Shown here piece by piece: positions 38,642-47,221 of a stretch of 64,000 bases of DNA. A program made the position numbers and the translations under genes. Position 1 is the first letter of the stretch, and each line of letters begins with the position of its first letter. Where the stretch lies: assembly GCF_000799165.1 (NCBI RefSeq), contig NZ_JUGF01000002.1:124001-188000 (forward strand). The letters run 5' to 3'. This DNA is from Methylotenera versatilis 7 (GTDB taxonomy: Bacteria; Pseudomonadota; Gammaproteobacteria; Burkholderiales; Methylophilaceae). The notes under the pieces were generated by a model that ran no database searches, was not told where the DNA came from, and was given only the letters and a program-made list of their open reading frames with translations.

Positions 38642-39265
38642 TTAGTTACAACCCTCTACATAATATACTTGCGGCTCTACGCCAATACGCCAGTTGATCA
38701 CGATATTATTTGCGTCCGTTTCAAATATCAAGCGCGCACTGCTTGGTTTGTTTTCTGCCCCAGCTTGAGTTGGTGTCACGATTAAGGTATGTGCGCCATC
38801 AATATATTTGTGCGGTTGATTTTCAACATGACCAGCGTGGGCTTGCATCACTTTTTCCATGGTATCGCCCACCACAATATTGCCTGGTGCGACCCATTTT
38901 GGATCATCAACATCGTAGCGCACAAACTGGCCATCCTCCAGCATAAAAGCAATGCCTTGTTGCGGCTTAGGCAACGGATCTAAGCGTAAATAATAGCAAG
39001 TCGCACCAACGGCAGGTTTGTCAGCATTAAGCGGACGACCCCATGACATACGTACAGACTCTTCATTATCACCAAATTTTGCGGGACCAAAGCCTTCAAA
39101 GTTAATCACTTCTGGGGTGTAATTTTTTTCAGGCAGGCTTGCTGCCGAATTGGCGTTAGGCGATTGCGCGGTCGGTTCAGTCTCAGGCTCTTTGGCCTTA
39201 TCACAGGCGGCAAGCAAGGCTGTAAGCAGTAATGTGAAAACGATATATTTGCTGGGGCGTTGCAT
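38642..39265 (-). CDS. Lipoprotein of unknown function
   Basis: There are 207 residues. The signal peptide ends with lipobox LLAACDKA (C21), and a flexible Glu/Thr/Pro/Asn-rich linker follows (about 22-48). A compact domain contains two regions resembling each other (GFGPAKFGDNEESVRMSWGR and VVGDTMEKVMQAHAG), as in small periplasmic proteins with duplicated beta-alpha units. The two late-domain cysteines (C89-type GATCYYL and C206) may form a disulfide. No function is recognised. Confidence 0.75.
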   Translation of the reverse strand: MQRPSKYIVFTLLLTALLAACDKAKEPETEPTAQSPNANSAASLPEKNYTPEVINFEGFGPAKFGDNEESVRMSWGRPLNADKPAVGATCYYLRLDPLPKPQQGIAFMLEDGQFVRYDVDDPKWVAPGNIVVGDTMEKVMQAHAGHVENQPHKYIDGAHTLIVTPTQAGAENKPSSARLIFETDANNIVINWRIGVEPQVYYVEGCN

Positions 39266-39378
39266 GGCGAATTTACTTTTTGTTTTTTTGCAATGTAATA
39301 CTGAAGTGTAATCCCATTTGATTTACATATAAAGTTTTAGATTACAAGCATAGCTGACCACTCGTAACTTCTATAAAG

Positions 39379-39418
39379 AAGCTGCAAGCACTTGAACGTA
39401 CCAAGCATCTTGCAGCTT
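39379..39418 (-). terminator. Stem-loop downstream of pit
   Basis: Arms AAGCTGCAAG (39379-39388) and CTTGCAGCTT (39409-39418) are exact complements around a 20-nt loop that can pair further (CTTG with CAAG). It lies 20 nt past the pit stop codon. The T-run that follows is weak, so termination may be partial. Confidence 0.55.
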
Positions 39419-39438
39419 TTGCATGACGGTTTTTCTAA

Positions 39439-41046
39439 TTAAATCAGATGTGAGAAAGCCCAATATAAGCTACCGGAAAGTAGCATGGCCATTGGCAGAG
39501 TTAATACCCAAGCAGTCAATAAATTACGAATCGTCGACATTTGCAGACCTGATTTATTTGCCGCCATCGTGCCTGCCACGCCTGAAGAAAGCACATGCGT
39601 GGTCGAAACCGGCAAACCAAATACATCAGCCGCGCCAATCATCGACATGGCGACCAGTTCCGCCGATGCGCCTTGCGCATAGGTGAGATGCGTCTTACCG
39701 ATTTTCTCACCAACGGTAATCACGATACGCTTCCAACCGACCATTGTGCCAAGCCCTAAAGCGATGGCTACTGCAACTTTAACCCAAAGCGGAATAAATT
39801 TTGTGGCGTTATCCAGCTCCTTTTTAAAGGCGGTCAAATTCGCTTTTGTGTCGCCGCTAAACGTTACCGCTTTATCTTTATCTAAAAAGCGGATAGTTTC
39901 TGAAGCCAGATACATATCATTTCTTACGTTGCCAACGACTTCAGCAGGCACGCGTGAAAACGAACCATGCTCTTTTACCTGTGCGCCAATAATGCCTGTT
40001 ACTGCGGCCAAAGCAGGCAACACTTCTGGCGTGACAGTTTTTGTGCGTACATACTCAGATAAAGTGTGGCGAGGATCAGTTGGGGCTGTTGCAGGTGCAA
40101 TACTAATAATGGATTGTTGCGTTACTTGCGCGACCGCCACAAATTGCGTCATCTGGTCTACGGGCATAGCACGGTTCAGCGCATATGCCATTGGCACTGT
40201 ACCAACCAAAATCAGCATAATTAAACCCATCCCTTTTTGTCCGTCATTAGAACCATGTGCGAACGATACGCCAGTACAGGTAAGAATTAACAGGCTGCGA
40301 ATCCAGAGCGGTGGCGGCTTGTTGCCTTTTGGCTCTTCGTACAGCTCTTTGTTTTTAACTAAAACTTTCAGCGCTAACAGTAACAGCGCGGCAATCACAA
40401 AACCAATCACGGGTGATAGTAATAATGAATAGCCGATTTTAGTGGCTTGCGCCCAATCTACGCCACTGGTGCCATCGCGGCCGTGCATCAGCGCGTTTGC
40501 CACGCCAACACCAATAATCGAGCCAATCAATGTGTGCGAAGATGACGCAGGTAAGCCTAGCAGCCACGTACCTAAATTCCAGATAATAGCGGCGATTAAC
40601 AAAGCGAATACCATGGCGAAGCCAGAACCGGCGCCCACTTGTAAAATAAGCTCTACCGGTAGTAAGGCGATAATACCAAAAGCCACAGCACCACTGGAAA
40701 ATAGCACACCTAAGAAGTTAAACACGCCTGACCAAACCACTGCGACATTGGGCGGCATGGAGTGCGTATAAATCACGGTGGCGACTGCATTTGCTGTGTC
40801 ATGAAAGCCATTCACAAATTCAAAAGCCAGCGCAATAACTAATGCAACGCCTAATAAAATGAACGGCAAATAGGTAGTGGTTTTTGCCCCGGTTTCAGAA
40901 ACATCATGCATGAGACTAAAGGCGGTAAATATCAAGCCGCCCATTAGTAAAGTAATAAAAACAAACAAAGTCACCTTACTAGGCTTGCTGTCTAAATTGG
41001 GTCGAGACGGTCTTGCTGTATTTACCGATGAGGCGATTGAGCTCAT
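39439..41046 (-). CDS. pit: Low-affinity inorganic phosphate transporter (Pit/PHO4 family)
   Basis: There are 535 residues with about ten membrane helices. It is a metal-phosphate/proton symporter of the inner membrane. The two PHO4 signature repeats are visible as FVNGFHDTANAVATVIYT near 74-91 and GAADVFGLPVSTTHVLSS near the C-terminus. GLPASSSHTLIGSIIGVGVA and SFAHGSNDGQKGMG also fit. A Pho-box-like repeat is centred about 70 nt before the start, unusual for a Pit transporter. It is downstream of ppk2 on the same strand. Confidence 0.93.
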   Translation of the reverse strand: MSSIASSVNTARPSRPNLDSKPSKVTLFVFITLLMGGLIFTAFSLMHDVSETGAKTTTYLPFILLGVALVIALAFEFVNGFHDTANAVATVIYTHSMPPNVAVVWSGVFNFLGVLFSSGAVAFGIIALLPVELILQVGAGSGFAMVFALLIAAIIWNLGTWLLGLPASSSHTLIGSIIGVGVANALMHGRDGTSGVDWAQATKIGYSLLLSPVIGFVIAALLLLALKVLVKNKELYEEPKGNKPPPLWIRSLLILTCTGVSFAHGSNDGQKGMGLIMLILVGTVPMAYALNRAMPVDQMTQFVAVAQVTQQSIISIAPATAPTDPRHTLSEYVRTKTVTPEVLPALAAVTGIIGAQVKEHGSFSRVPAEVVGNVRNDMYLASETIRFLDKDKAVTFSGDTKANLTAFKKELDNATKFIPLWVKVAVAIALGLGTMVGWKRIVITVGEKIGKTHLTYAQGASAELVAMSMIGAADVFGLPVSTTHVLSSGVAGTMAANKSGLQMSTIRNLLTAWVLTLPMAMLLSGSLYWAFSHLI

Positions 41047-41108
41047 GATGAATGATTCCTAAGAGATTTATTTAATTGGAAAGCCGTTTAACAGTATTTG
41101 TGCTGTTG

Positions 41109-41126
41109 ATGACAAATTGATGACAA
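41109..41126 (-). promoter_or_regulatory. Pho-box-like site upstream of pit
   Basis: On the minus strand the sequence reads TTGTCAT-CAAT-TTGTCAT, two identical heptamers separated by 4 nt. This matches the 7-4-7 spacing of the PhoB box (CTGTCAT-N4-CTGTCAT) with one mismatch per half. The site ends 63 nt before the pit start codon. Confidence 0.65.
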
Positions 41127-41172
41127 CGGCTTAATAGTCGATTGATTGCCTATCGTTTGCATGGTGATCAAC

Positions 41173-42078
41173 TTAATAAACTTCAGGCACAAACATACTC
41201 GGCGGCACCGGCTGACGTACATAGTCGTCATGATGCTCGCGTTGTGGCAACTCAATAATGGGACGCTTTATTTCTTCGTAGGACATTTGATTCAGCAAAT
41301 GGTGAATACAGTTAAGCCGTGCTTTTTTCTTATCAACGGCTTCTACAATATGCCAAGGCGCTTCATCAATATGTGTGCGTTCCAGCATCACTTCTTTGGC
41401 TTTGGTATACAGTTCCCAACGGCGACGCGATTCCAAATCCATCGGGCTGAGTTTCCATTGTTTAAGCGGATCGTGTGCACGGCCTAAAAAGCGCAGATGT
41501 TGTTCTTCATCTGAAATGGAAAACCAGTATTTAATGACCTGAATGCCTGAGCGCACTAGCATTCTTTCAAAGTCTGGCACTGAGCGGAAAAACTCTTCAT
41601 ATTGTGCGTCGTCACAAAACCCCATCACCCGCTCAACGCCCGCACGGTTATACCAGCTGCGGTCAAACAAAACCATTTCGCCAGCGGCGGGTAAATGGGA
41701 AACATAACGCTGAAAATACCATTGCGTGCGTTCACGCTCATTGGGCGCAGGTAATGCGGCAACGCGACAGATGCGCGGATTCAAGCGCTGCGTGATACGC
41801 TTGATCACACCACCCTTGCCCGCTGCATCGCGACCTTCAAAAATAATCACAACTTTGTGGCCGGTGGCTGCAACCCAATCCTGCAATTTCACCAGCTCAG
41901 CTTGCAGGCGAAATAGCTCTTTAAAGTAGATGCGGCGATATTCTTTGCTACGATTTGCATCATTGCCGGAGAGTGAATCTAGGTGATTGTCTTCTAACTC
42001 AAGCTCTAACTCTTCATCCAGATTATCGATCAAGTCATTGTGAATACGCTCCATGACTTCTGCGTCATTTAAATTCAT
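41173..42078 (-). CDS. ppk2: Polyphosphate kinase 2
   Basis: This 301-residue class I PPK2 transfers phosphate between polyphosphate and nucleoside diphosphates, in the direction of NTP synthesis in most studied members. It shows Walker A FEGRDAAGKGGVIKRI near 80-95, the lid-like RYVSHLPAAGEMVLFDRSW region and WYNRAGVERVMGF. It lies 126 nt upstream of pit. Both genes have Pho-box-like sites, which links phosphate uptake and polyphosphate use. Confidence 0.94.
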   Translation of the reverse strand: MNLNDAEVMERIHNDLIDNLDEELELELEDNHLDSLSGNDANRSKEYRRIYFKELFRLQAELVKLQDWVAATGHKVVIIFEGRDAAGKGGVIKRITQRLNPRICRVAALPAPNERERTQWYFQRYVSHLPAAGEMVLFDRSWYNRAGVERVMGFCDDAQYEEFFRSVPDFERMLVRSGIQVIKYWFSISDEEQHLRFLGRAHDPLKQWKLSPMDLESRRRWELYTKAKEVMLERTHIDEAPWHIVEAVDKKKARLNCIHHLLNQMSYEEIKRPIIELPQREHHDDYVRQPVPPSMFVPEVY

Positions 42079-42130
42079 GTTTAATCTCGATATTTAATTA
42101 ACTTAATTAAATACAGAATAGTGATTTTTG

Positions 42131-42148
42131 ATGACGGTTTTGTGACAA
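42131..42148 (-). promoter_or_regulatory. Pho-box-like site upstream of ppk2
   Basis: The minus strand reads TTGTCAC-AAAA-CCGTCAT, the 7-4-7 layout of a PhoB box. The first half has two mismatches to CTGTCAT and the second has one. It lies 53 nt before the ppk2 start codon. Confidence 0.55.
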
Positions 42149-42184
42149 TGCAATTTAATGCCAAAAACTGATGCGTTTAGATCG

Positions 42185-43126
42185 CTACAATAATTTGATG
42201 CCTTGCAATTTTTCTGCACAAACGTCGCGAATAATACGCGCTAAATCTTTGGCATAAGGCCGTGCCATCATTTCATTGGTACCGATTGCATACAGCTCTG
42301 ACCACAAGCCTTTAGCGCCGATTGGTTTAGCCAATACATAATCATGCTCTACATAACTTTGAATACCCCAGCTTGGCAAAGCCGCCAACCCGCGGCGACT
42401 GGCGACTAATTGCATAATCGCAATGGTTAACTCGGCTGTGCGGCGATTGAAGTGAATTTCCGCAGGCTTTAATACTTGTTTGATCACATCAATGCGGTCC
42501 TCTGGCACTGGGTAAGTAATCAAGGTTTCATCACTAAAATCCTGCGCAGTTAATCGTGATTTATTACGCAAAACATGGTCGGTGGGAAGCACGGCCATAA
42601 TCTCAAATTTAAATAATGGCAGATGATTCAATAATTGCGGATGATTTGAGTTGCTGATTTTTTCAGACAGGATATTGGGCAAACCGCCAATCACCACATC
42701 TGCTTTATCCTCACCCAAAAGATGCCACGGATCGCTATGAAACCCAGCCACCAAATCGATTTCCACCTCCGGCCAGGCGCGCCTGAATGCATCCATCACT
42801 GGCGTCAGCCAGTCAAAACAGGTGTGGCATTCTAAAACGATTCTCAACTCACCAGATTGATCGCTTTTTAAGCGAATCAAATCACGCTCTGATTTCTCAA
42901 TTAACGGCAACAATTCATTGGCTAAGTCTAACAGCCGTTGCCCCGCCGGCGTAAAGCGCAAGCCTTGCGCGCTACGCTGAAAAAGCGTGATTGCATAATG
43001 CGCTTCCAGCGCACGTATTTGATGAGAAAGTGCTGATTGCGTTAAAAAGACACGCTCTGCAGCTAAGCCCAACTTGCCTGTTTCTGCGATGGCTTTTAGC
43101 GATTTTAAATGGCGGATTTCTAGCAT
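42185..43126 (-). CDS. metR: LysR-family regulator MetR
   Basis: There are 313 residues. The N-terminal winged helix (MLEIRHLKSLKAIAETGKLG, AAERVFLTQSALSHQIRALE) is typical of LysR regulators. The rest is an effector-binding domain. MetR activates metE and other methionine genes with homocysteine as co-inducer. Divergent placement from metE and a perfect MetR box in the 186-nt gap make the name secure. Confidence 0.94.
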   Translation of the reverse strand: MLEIRHLKSLKAIAETGKLGLAAERVFLTQSALSHQIRALEAHYAITLFQRSAQGLRFTPAGQRLLDLANELLPLIEKSERDLIRLKSDQSGELRIVLECHTCFDWLTPVMDAFRRAWPEVEIDLVAGFHSDPWHLLGEDKADVVIGGLPNILSEKISNSNHPQLLNHLPLFKFEIMAVLPTDHVLRNKSRLTAQDFSDETLITYPVPEDRIDVIKQVLKPAEIHFNRRTAELTIAIMQLVASRRGLAALPSWGIQSYVEHDYVLAKPIGAKGLWSELYAIGTNEMMARPYAKDLARIIRDVCAEKLQGIKLL

Positions 43127-43152
43127 ATTTAACTGACCAAATTTTATTGATA

Positions 43153-43165
43153 TGAATTTAATTCA
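43153..43165. promoter_or_regulatory. MetR binding site
   Basis: TGAATTTAATTCA is an exact match to the MetR consensus TGAA-N5-TTCA. It lies 27 nt before the metR start and about 148 nt before metE, so it can serve both autoregulation and metE activation. Confidence 0.75.
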
Positions 43166-43312
43166 AATTTATCACAAAAACTTTCGCTTTATTAAAAAAT
43201 TTCATCGGGACACAATGCATGCCTTGGTTAATTCGCAGAGCATGACTTAACTATAAAGTTAATTAACAAAATGAGTTAACACAAAAATTTACTGAATATT
43301 TAGGTGGTTAAA

Positions 43313-45607
43313 ATGACAACAAAAACAGTTAAGGCCCATATTTTGGGCTATCCGCGCATTGGCGCAAAACGCGAATTGAAATTTGCGCTGGAATCATTCT
43401 GGCGCCGCGAATCCTCATCTGAAGATTTGCAAAATACCGCAAAAACATTACGAACAGCACATTGGCAAAAACAGCAAGATGCCGATTTGGCATTTGTGAC
43501 CAGTAATGATTTTTCGCAGTATGACCACGTGCTAGATCACACGGTTTTATTTGGTGCACAACCAAAACGTTTCTCTAAATTGCCTTTTGGTGAAAAAAGC
43601 ATTTCGCCTGAAAACGCTTATTTCGCACTGGCGCGCGGCAATTTAGAGCAACCAGCGATGGAAATGACTAAATGGTTCGATACGAATTATCACTATATCG
43701 TGCCGGAATTAAATGCCGATACACAGTTTTCAATCAACGCGCATGATTTCTTAAACCAAATCGACGAAGCGCAAAAGCTTTCCAAAAACGTGAAACCCGT
43801 TCTACTTGGCCCAGTGAGCTTTCTATATTTAAGCAAAGCACGCGGCGTAAACAAGTTAGATTTATTGGATAACTTAGCGCAGCAATATGCGCATTTGCTG
43901 CAAGAGTTGCATGCTAAAAAAATCGAATGGCTGCAGATTGATGAACCGATTTTTGCGCTGGATTTGGATGATGCTTGGCTGAAAGCCTTTGAGCGCGCTT
44001 ATGCATGGTTTAGAACATCACGCCCAAAACTATTGTTAACCACTTATTTTGCCAATGTATCACGTTACCAAGGTCTTATCGCAACCTTGCCTGTAGATGG
44101 CATTCACTTGGATTTAGTGCGCGCGCCTGAGCAATTAGGCCCCTGGGTAAATACGATTCCGAGTTATTGGGTGTTATCGGCTGGCATCATTGATGGCCGC
44201 AATATCTGGCGCACCGATCTGGATAAAGCACTGGCATTGTTAGAGCCTTGGGCACAAAGATTAGGCGAGCGTCTGTGGGTTGCACCAAGTTGCTCACTGC
44301 TGCACACACCAGTGACTTTAGAACATGAAGTTAAATTGGATGCAGAGATTAAATCCTGGTTAGCATTCGCGGATGAAAAACTGGTTGAGCTGAATGTGAT
44401 TGCTAAAGCTTTAAACCACGGCATTGATTCTGTTGCAGCTGAACTTAGCATTTCACGTGCCGCAATCGCCTCACGTAACCATTCAGCGCGTGTGCACAAT
44501 GCCGATGTAAAAGCACGCATCAGCACACTAAACAAAGTGAACGAAAACCGCGAAAGCGCATTTAACGTTCGTCAAATCACACAGCGTACACGTTTGAACT
44601 TACCATTATTACCCACAACGACTATTGGTTCATTCCCGCAAACGCCTGATATTCGCGCCAGCAGAGCAGCGTTCAAAAAAGGCGAAATCAGCCAAACCAA
44701 GTATGATGCAGATATGGAGTCGCACATTGCCTACGCCATCCGCGAGCAAGAAGAGTTGGGCTTGGATGTGCTGGTGCATGGCGAAGCAGAACGTAACGAC
44801 ATGGTGGAATTTTTTGGCGAACAACTGGCTGGTTATGTGTTTACGCAAAATGGCTGGGTGCAAAGCTATGGCTCGCGTTGCGTGAAACCACCGGTTATTT
44901 ATGGCGATGTATACAGACCGCAAGCGATGACAGTAGAAACCGCGCGTTTTGCACAGTCGCTGTCTACACGTCCGGTAAAAGGTATGCTGACTGGCCCGAT
45001 TACCATGTTGCAGTGGTCTTTTGTACGCGATGACCAGCCACGCGAAACGACCGCGTTGCAATTGGCACTGGCGATTCGCGATGAAGTGGATGATTTGCAA
45101 AATGTAGGTATCGCAGTTATTCAGATTGATGAGCCCGCCTTGCGCGAAGGCTTACCGCTACAAAAAGCCGCTTGGGCACATTATTTGGCTTGGGCAGTGC
45201 GTGCATTCAAGCTTTCTGCCAGCGTGGCAAAAGACGATACGCAGATTCACACGCATATGTGTTACGCAGAATTTAACGATATTCTGCCAGCGATTGCTGC
45301 GATGGATGCTGATGTCATCACCATTGAGACTTCACGTTCGGCCATGGAATTATTAGATGGCTTCGGTGAGTTTTCTTATCCAAATGAAATCGGTCCAGGC
45401 GTTTACGATATTCATTCACCACGCGTACCAAGCATAGAGGCGATGGAAAAACTGGTGAAACGTGCTTTTGATGTGATTCCAGCAGAGCGGATTTGGATTA
45501 ACCCTGATTGCGGCCTGAAAACCCGCGGTTGGGATGAAACTAAGCTTGCGTTGCAAAACATGGTGACGGTTGCGAAAAACCTGCGCAAAAGTCTAGTCGC
45601 GGCTTAA
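43313..45607 (+). CDS. metE: Cobalamin-independent methionine synthase
   Basis: The 764-residue two-barrel enzyme methylates homocysteine from methyltetrahydrofolate polyglutamate using zinc. The N-terminal half begins KAHILGYPRIGAKRELKFALE. The catalytic C-terminal half holds LPTTTIGSFPQT, the zinc ligands in THMCYAEFND with a later Cys in NPDCGLKTRGW, and IQIDEPALREG. ATG 43313 is chosen: AGGTGG lies five bases upstream. A GTG at 43304 is inside that ribosome site. It is the B12-free isozyme, like the nrdAB pair further on. Confidence 0.96.
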   Translation: MTTKTVKAHILGYPRIGAKRELKFALESFWRRESSSEDLQNTAKTLRTAHWQKQQDADLAFVTSNDFSQYDHVLDHTVLFGAQPKRFSKLPFGEKSISPENAYFALARGNLEQPAMEMTKWFDTNYHYIVPELNADTQFSINAHDFLNQIDEAQKLSKNVKPVLLGPVSFLYLSKARGVNKLDLLDNLAQQYAHLLQELHAKKIEWLQIDEPIFALDLDDAWLKAFERAYAWFRTSRPKLLLTTYFANVSRYQGLIATLPVDGIHLDLVRAPEQLGPWVNTIPSYWVLSAGIIDGRNIWRTDLDKALALLEPWAQRLGERLWVAPSCSLLHTPVTLEHEVKLDAEIKSWLAFADEKLVELNVIAKALNHGIDSVAAELSISRAAIASRNHSARVHNADVKARISTLNKVNENRESAFNVRQITQRTRLNLPLLPTTTIGSFPQTPDIRASRAAFKKGEISQTKYDADMESHIAYAIREQEELGLDVLVHGEAERNDMVEFFGEQLAGYVFTQNGWVQSYGSRCVKPPVIYGDVYRPQAMTVETARFAQSLSTRPVKGMLTGPITMLQWSFVRDDQPRETTALQLALAIRDEVDDLQNVGIAVIQIDEPALREGLPLQKAAWAHYLAWAVRAFKLSASVAKDDTQIHTHMCYAEFNDILPAIAAMDADVITIETSRSAMELLDGFGEFSYPNEIGPGVYDIHSPRVPSIEAMEKLVKRAFDVIPAERIWINPDCGLKTRGWDETKLALQNMVTVAKNLRKSLVAA

Positions 45608-45632
45608 ACTGTGCTACTTCAATAGTTAAATC

Positions 45633-45667
45633 ATATTTCGGTACAAAATTGATTTGTACCGAAATAT
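45633..45667. terminator. Bidirectional stem-loop between metE and the YjiK-like gene
   Basis: Fifteen-base arms ATATTTCGGTACAAA (45633-45647) and their exact complement (45653-45667) enclose a 5-nt loop. It sits between two converging genes. The AT-rich ends can provide the weak pairing and U-run on either strand. Confidence 0.7.
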
Positions 45668-45672
45668 TGAAA

Positions 45673-46578
45673 TTAATTCTTAATCGTTTGCGGTTTAAAC
45701 GAATAGAATAAATTCGGCTCACTCATAATATAAATTCGGCCATCTGAGCCCACCGTAATACCTTCTGCCTGCGGCACGTGCTCTTTTAAGCCATGGAAAC
45801 CTTTCCACAACGCCAGCGCACCAATCGCTTTTCCATCTTCAGAATACTCTTTAATTAAACGTGATTCGTCGCTCAATAACAATAAATGGCCTGTTCCGTT
45901 GTCGTAAGCGATAGAAGACAAATCTCGCATCGCCCATTTAATGGCGGTTTCAAAAGCTTCTATTCTCTTGATTTCAATATTCAGCGGCTTGCCGATTTCT
46001 GCCTCAAAAAACCCCGTGACAGACATTACGTATTTAGGGTCGCGCTCCTTCACCACTAACAAGCGCTGATGATTATCATCCCAGGAAACGCCTTCAAAAT
46101 TTTTGTTGCCAGAAGGATTAATGCTCAGCTTGAGTTTAGGTACATTTCTCACATCGATATCAACCGAATCATCTTCGATAATGACTAAAATCAATCGATT
46201 ATCGCGCTCATCTGCGATGACATAGCGGTTATCGGCAATATGCGTGATGCCCTCCATATCGTCCACGCCAGTCACATGAATCTTTCTAATCACCTGCCCA
46301 TTCAAATCCAATTCGACTATCTGCGATTCTTGATTAAGCACGGTAAAAAGTGTGTTGGTTTTCGCGTTATGCGTAAAACCAGAGGCGTTCTTCAACTCTG
46401 GAATCACTAGCCCATCGATTTCAACTTGGTAATCTTTCAGGTTATGTGAGTGTGCCTCATGCGGATTTTTAAAAGCATGCCAGTAGTACCAAGCGATTGC
46501 TTCTAATTTCAATACATAAACAGCGATGATTAGCAAAAAAGTTGAAACAAATATCCAAAAAAACTTACTTTTATACAT
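45673..46578 (-). CDS. SdiA-regulated/YjiK-like beta-propeller protein
   Basis: There are 301 residues with an N-terminal membrane anchor or signal (about 5-21: FFWIFVSTFLLIIAVYV). A SdiA-regulated domain propeller follows: ASGFTHNAKTNTLFTVLN, VDDMEGITHIADNRYVIADE and AEGITVGSDGRIYIMSEPN. It is likely periplasmic; the ligand is unknown. ATG 46578 has an AGGA about 12 nt upstream; the longer TTG start at 46599 would include that ribosome site. A Fur-like sequence lies about 56 nt upstream. Confidence 0.85.
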   Translation of the reverse strand: MYKSKFFWIFVSTFLLIIAVYVLKLEAIAWYYWHAFKNPHEAHSHNLKDYQVEIDGLVIPELKNASGFTHNAKTNTLFTVLNQESQIVELDLNGQVIRKIHVTGVDDMEGITHIADNRYVIADERDNRLILVIIEDDSVDIDVRNVPKLKLSINPSGNKNFEGVSWDDNHQRLLVVKERDPKYVMSVTGFFEAEIGKPLNIEIKRIEAFETAIKWAMRDLSSIAYDNGTGHLLLLSDESRLIKEYSEDGKAIGALALWKGFHGLKEHVPQAEGITVGSDGRIYIMSEPNLFYSFKPQTIKN

Positions 46579-46633
46579 GTTAATTTTAAATCCTAACAAT
46601 GTTAATACGCAGTCGCCAGCTTAAAGCATTCAA

Positions 46634-46652
46634 GCGAACGATTCTCATTTTT
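46634..46652 (-). promoter_or_regulatory. Fur-box-like sequence upstream of the YjiK-like gene
   Basis: Read on the minus strand, AAAAATGAGAATCGTTCGC matches the 19-bp Fur consensus at 13 positions. It lies 56-74 nt before the start codon. A single weak match like this can occur by chance. Confidence 0.3.
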
Positions 46653-46773
46653 GCACTAAAAATTAGTGTCCTAAATTGTTTTAAGCTTTAAAAAAACTCA
46701 AAAATTAAATACTTTAAAAACATATATATAGGCAATTTTTGGCAAACATTATCAATATATTGTGTTTTAAGTA

Positions 46774-46803
46774 TTGAATTTATCCTCTATCTTGCGTTAT
46801 AGT
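46774..46803 (+). promoter_or_regulatory. Candidate sigma-70 promoter for nrdAB
   Basis: TTGAAT (46774-46779) is followed 17-18 nt later by TTATAG/TATAGT (46797-46803). Transcription would begin near 46810, right at the 5' edge of the cobalamin aptamer, which supports the choice. Confidence 0.45.
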
Positions 46804-46810
46804 CTATCCA

Positions 46811-47221
46811 CACGGTTTTCAAGTTCATCAACAAACTTGAGATAAAAGGGAATCTGGTGCGGTGCTTGTAAACGCTCAAGCATTAAATCCAGGGCTGCCC
46901 CCGCAACTGTAATCAGAGAGTTATTTGTACGCTATTTATTCATAGCATTCTGCCACTGAACATATTCTGTTTGGGAAGGCTGCAAATGATGATGACCTGA
47001 GAGCCAGGAGACCTGCCGCGTACATTTTTTGCGTCGAATTTAAGGTTAACTTAACCATAAAAATCACGCAAAACTATTTTTTATAACGTTTGAGGCGGGG
47101 TGTCCTCGGCAGATGGAAAGTCATTTTTGATTTTCTGCCATGCTGTTTTTAGTTACGCAACTTTTAAGCAAGCTGCGCTAAGTAAAGCGAACCTGCCCTT
47201 TATTAAAAAGGGAAAACCAAA
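46811..47221 (+). promoter_or_regulatory. Cobalamin (adenosylcobalamin-type) riboswitch in the nrdAB leader
   Basis: The aptamer spans about 46811-47020. Diagnostic parts appear in order: AAAGGGAA with GGTGCGGTGCTTG, the core GCTGCCCCCGCAACTGTAA (46894-46912), and the B12 box AGCCAGGAGACCTGCC (47002-47017). The region from about 47090 to 47221 is the likely expression platform. It holds a GGCAGA/TCTGCC hairpin (47108-47139), then CCCTTT (47196-47201) complementary to AAAGGG (47207-47212), the nrdA ribosome site. Cobalamin binding would be expected to reduce nrdA translation. Apart from the promoter above and this riboswitch, the 643-nt gap 46579-47221 shows nothing else clear. Confidence 0.93.

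Noticed and set aside
39683-40432. Open frame of about 249 codons on the plus strand opposite pit
   Set aside because: It is fully antisense to a clear PHO4-family gene, has no recognisable motif or ribosome site, and is explained by the third-position composition of pit.
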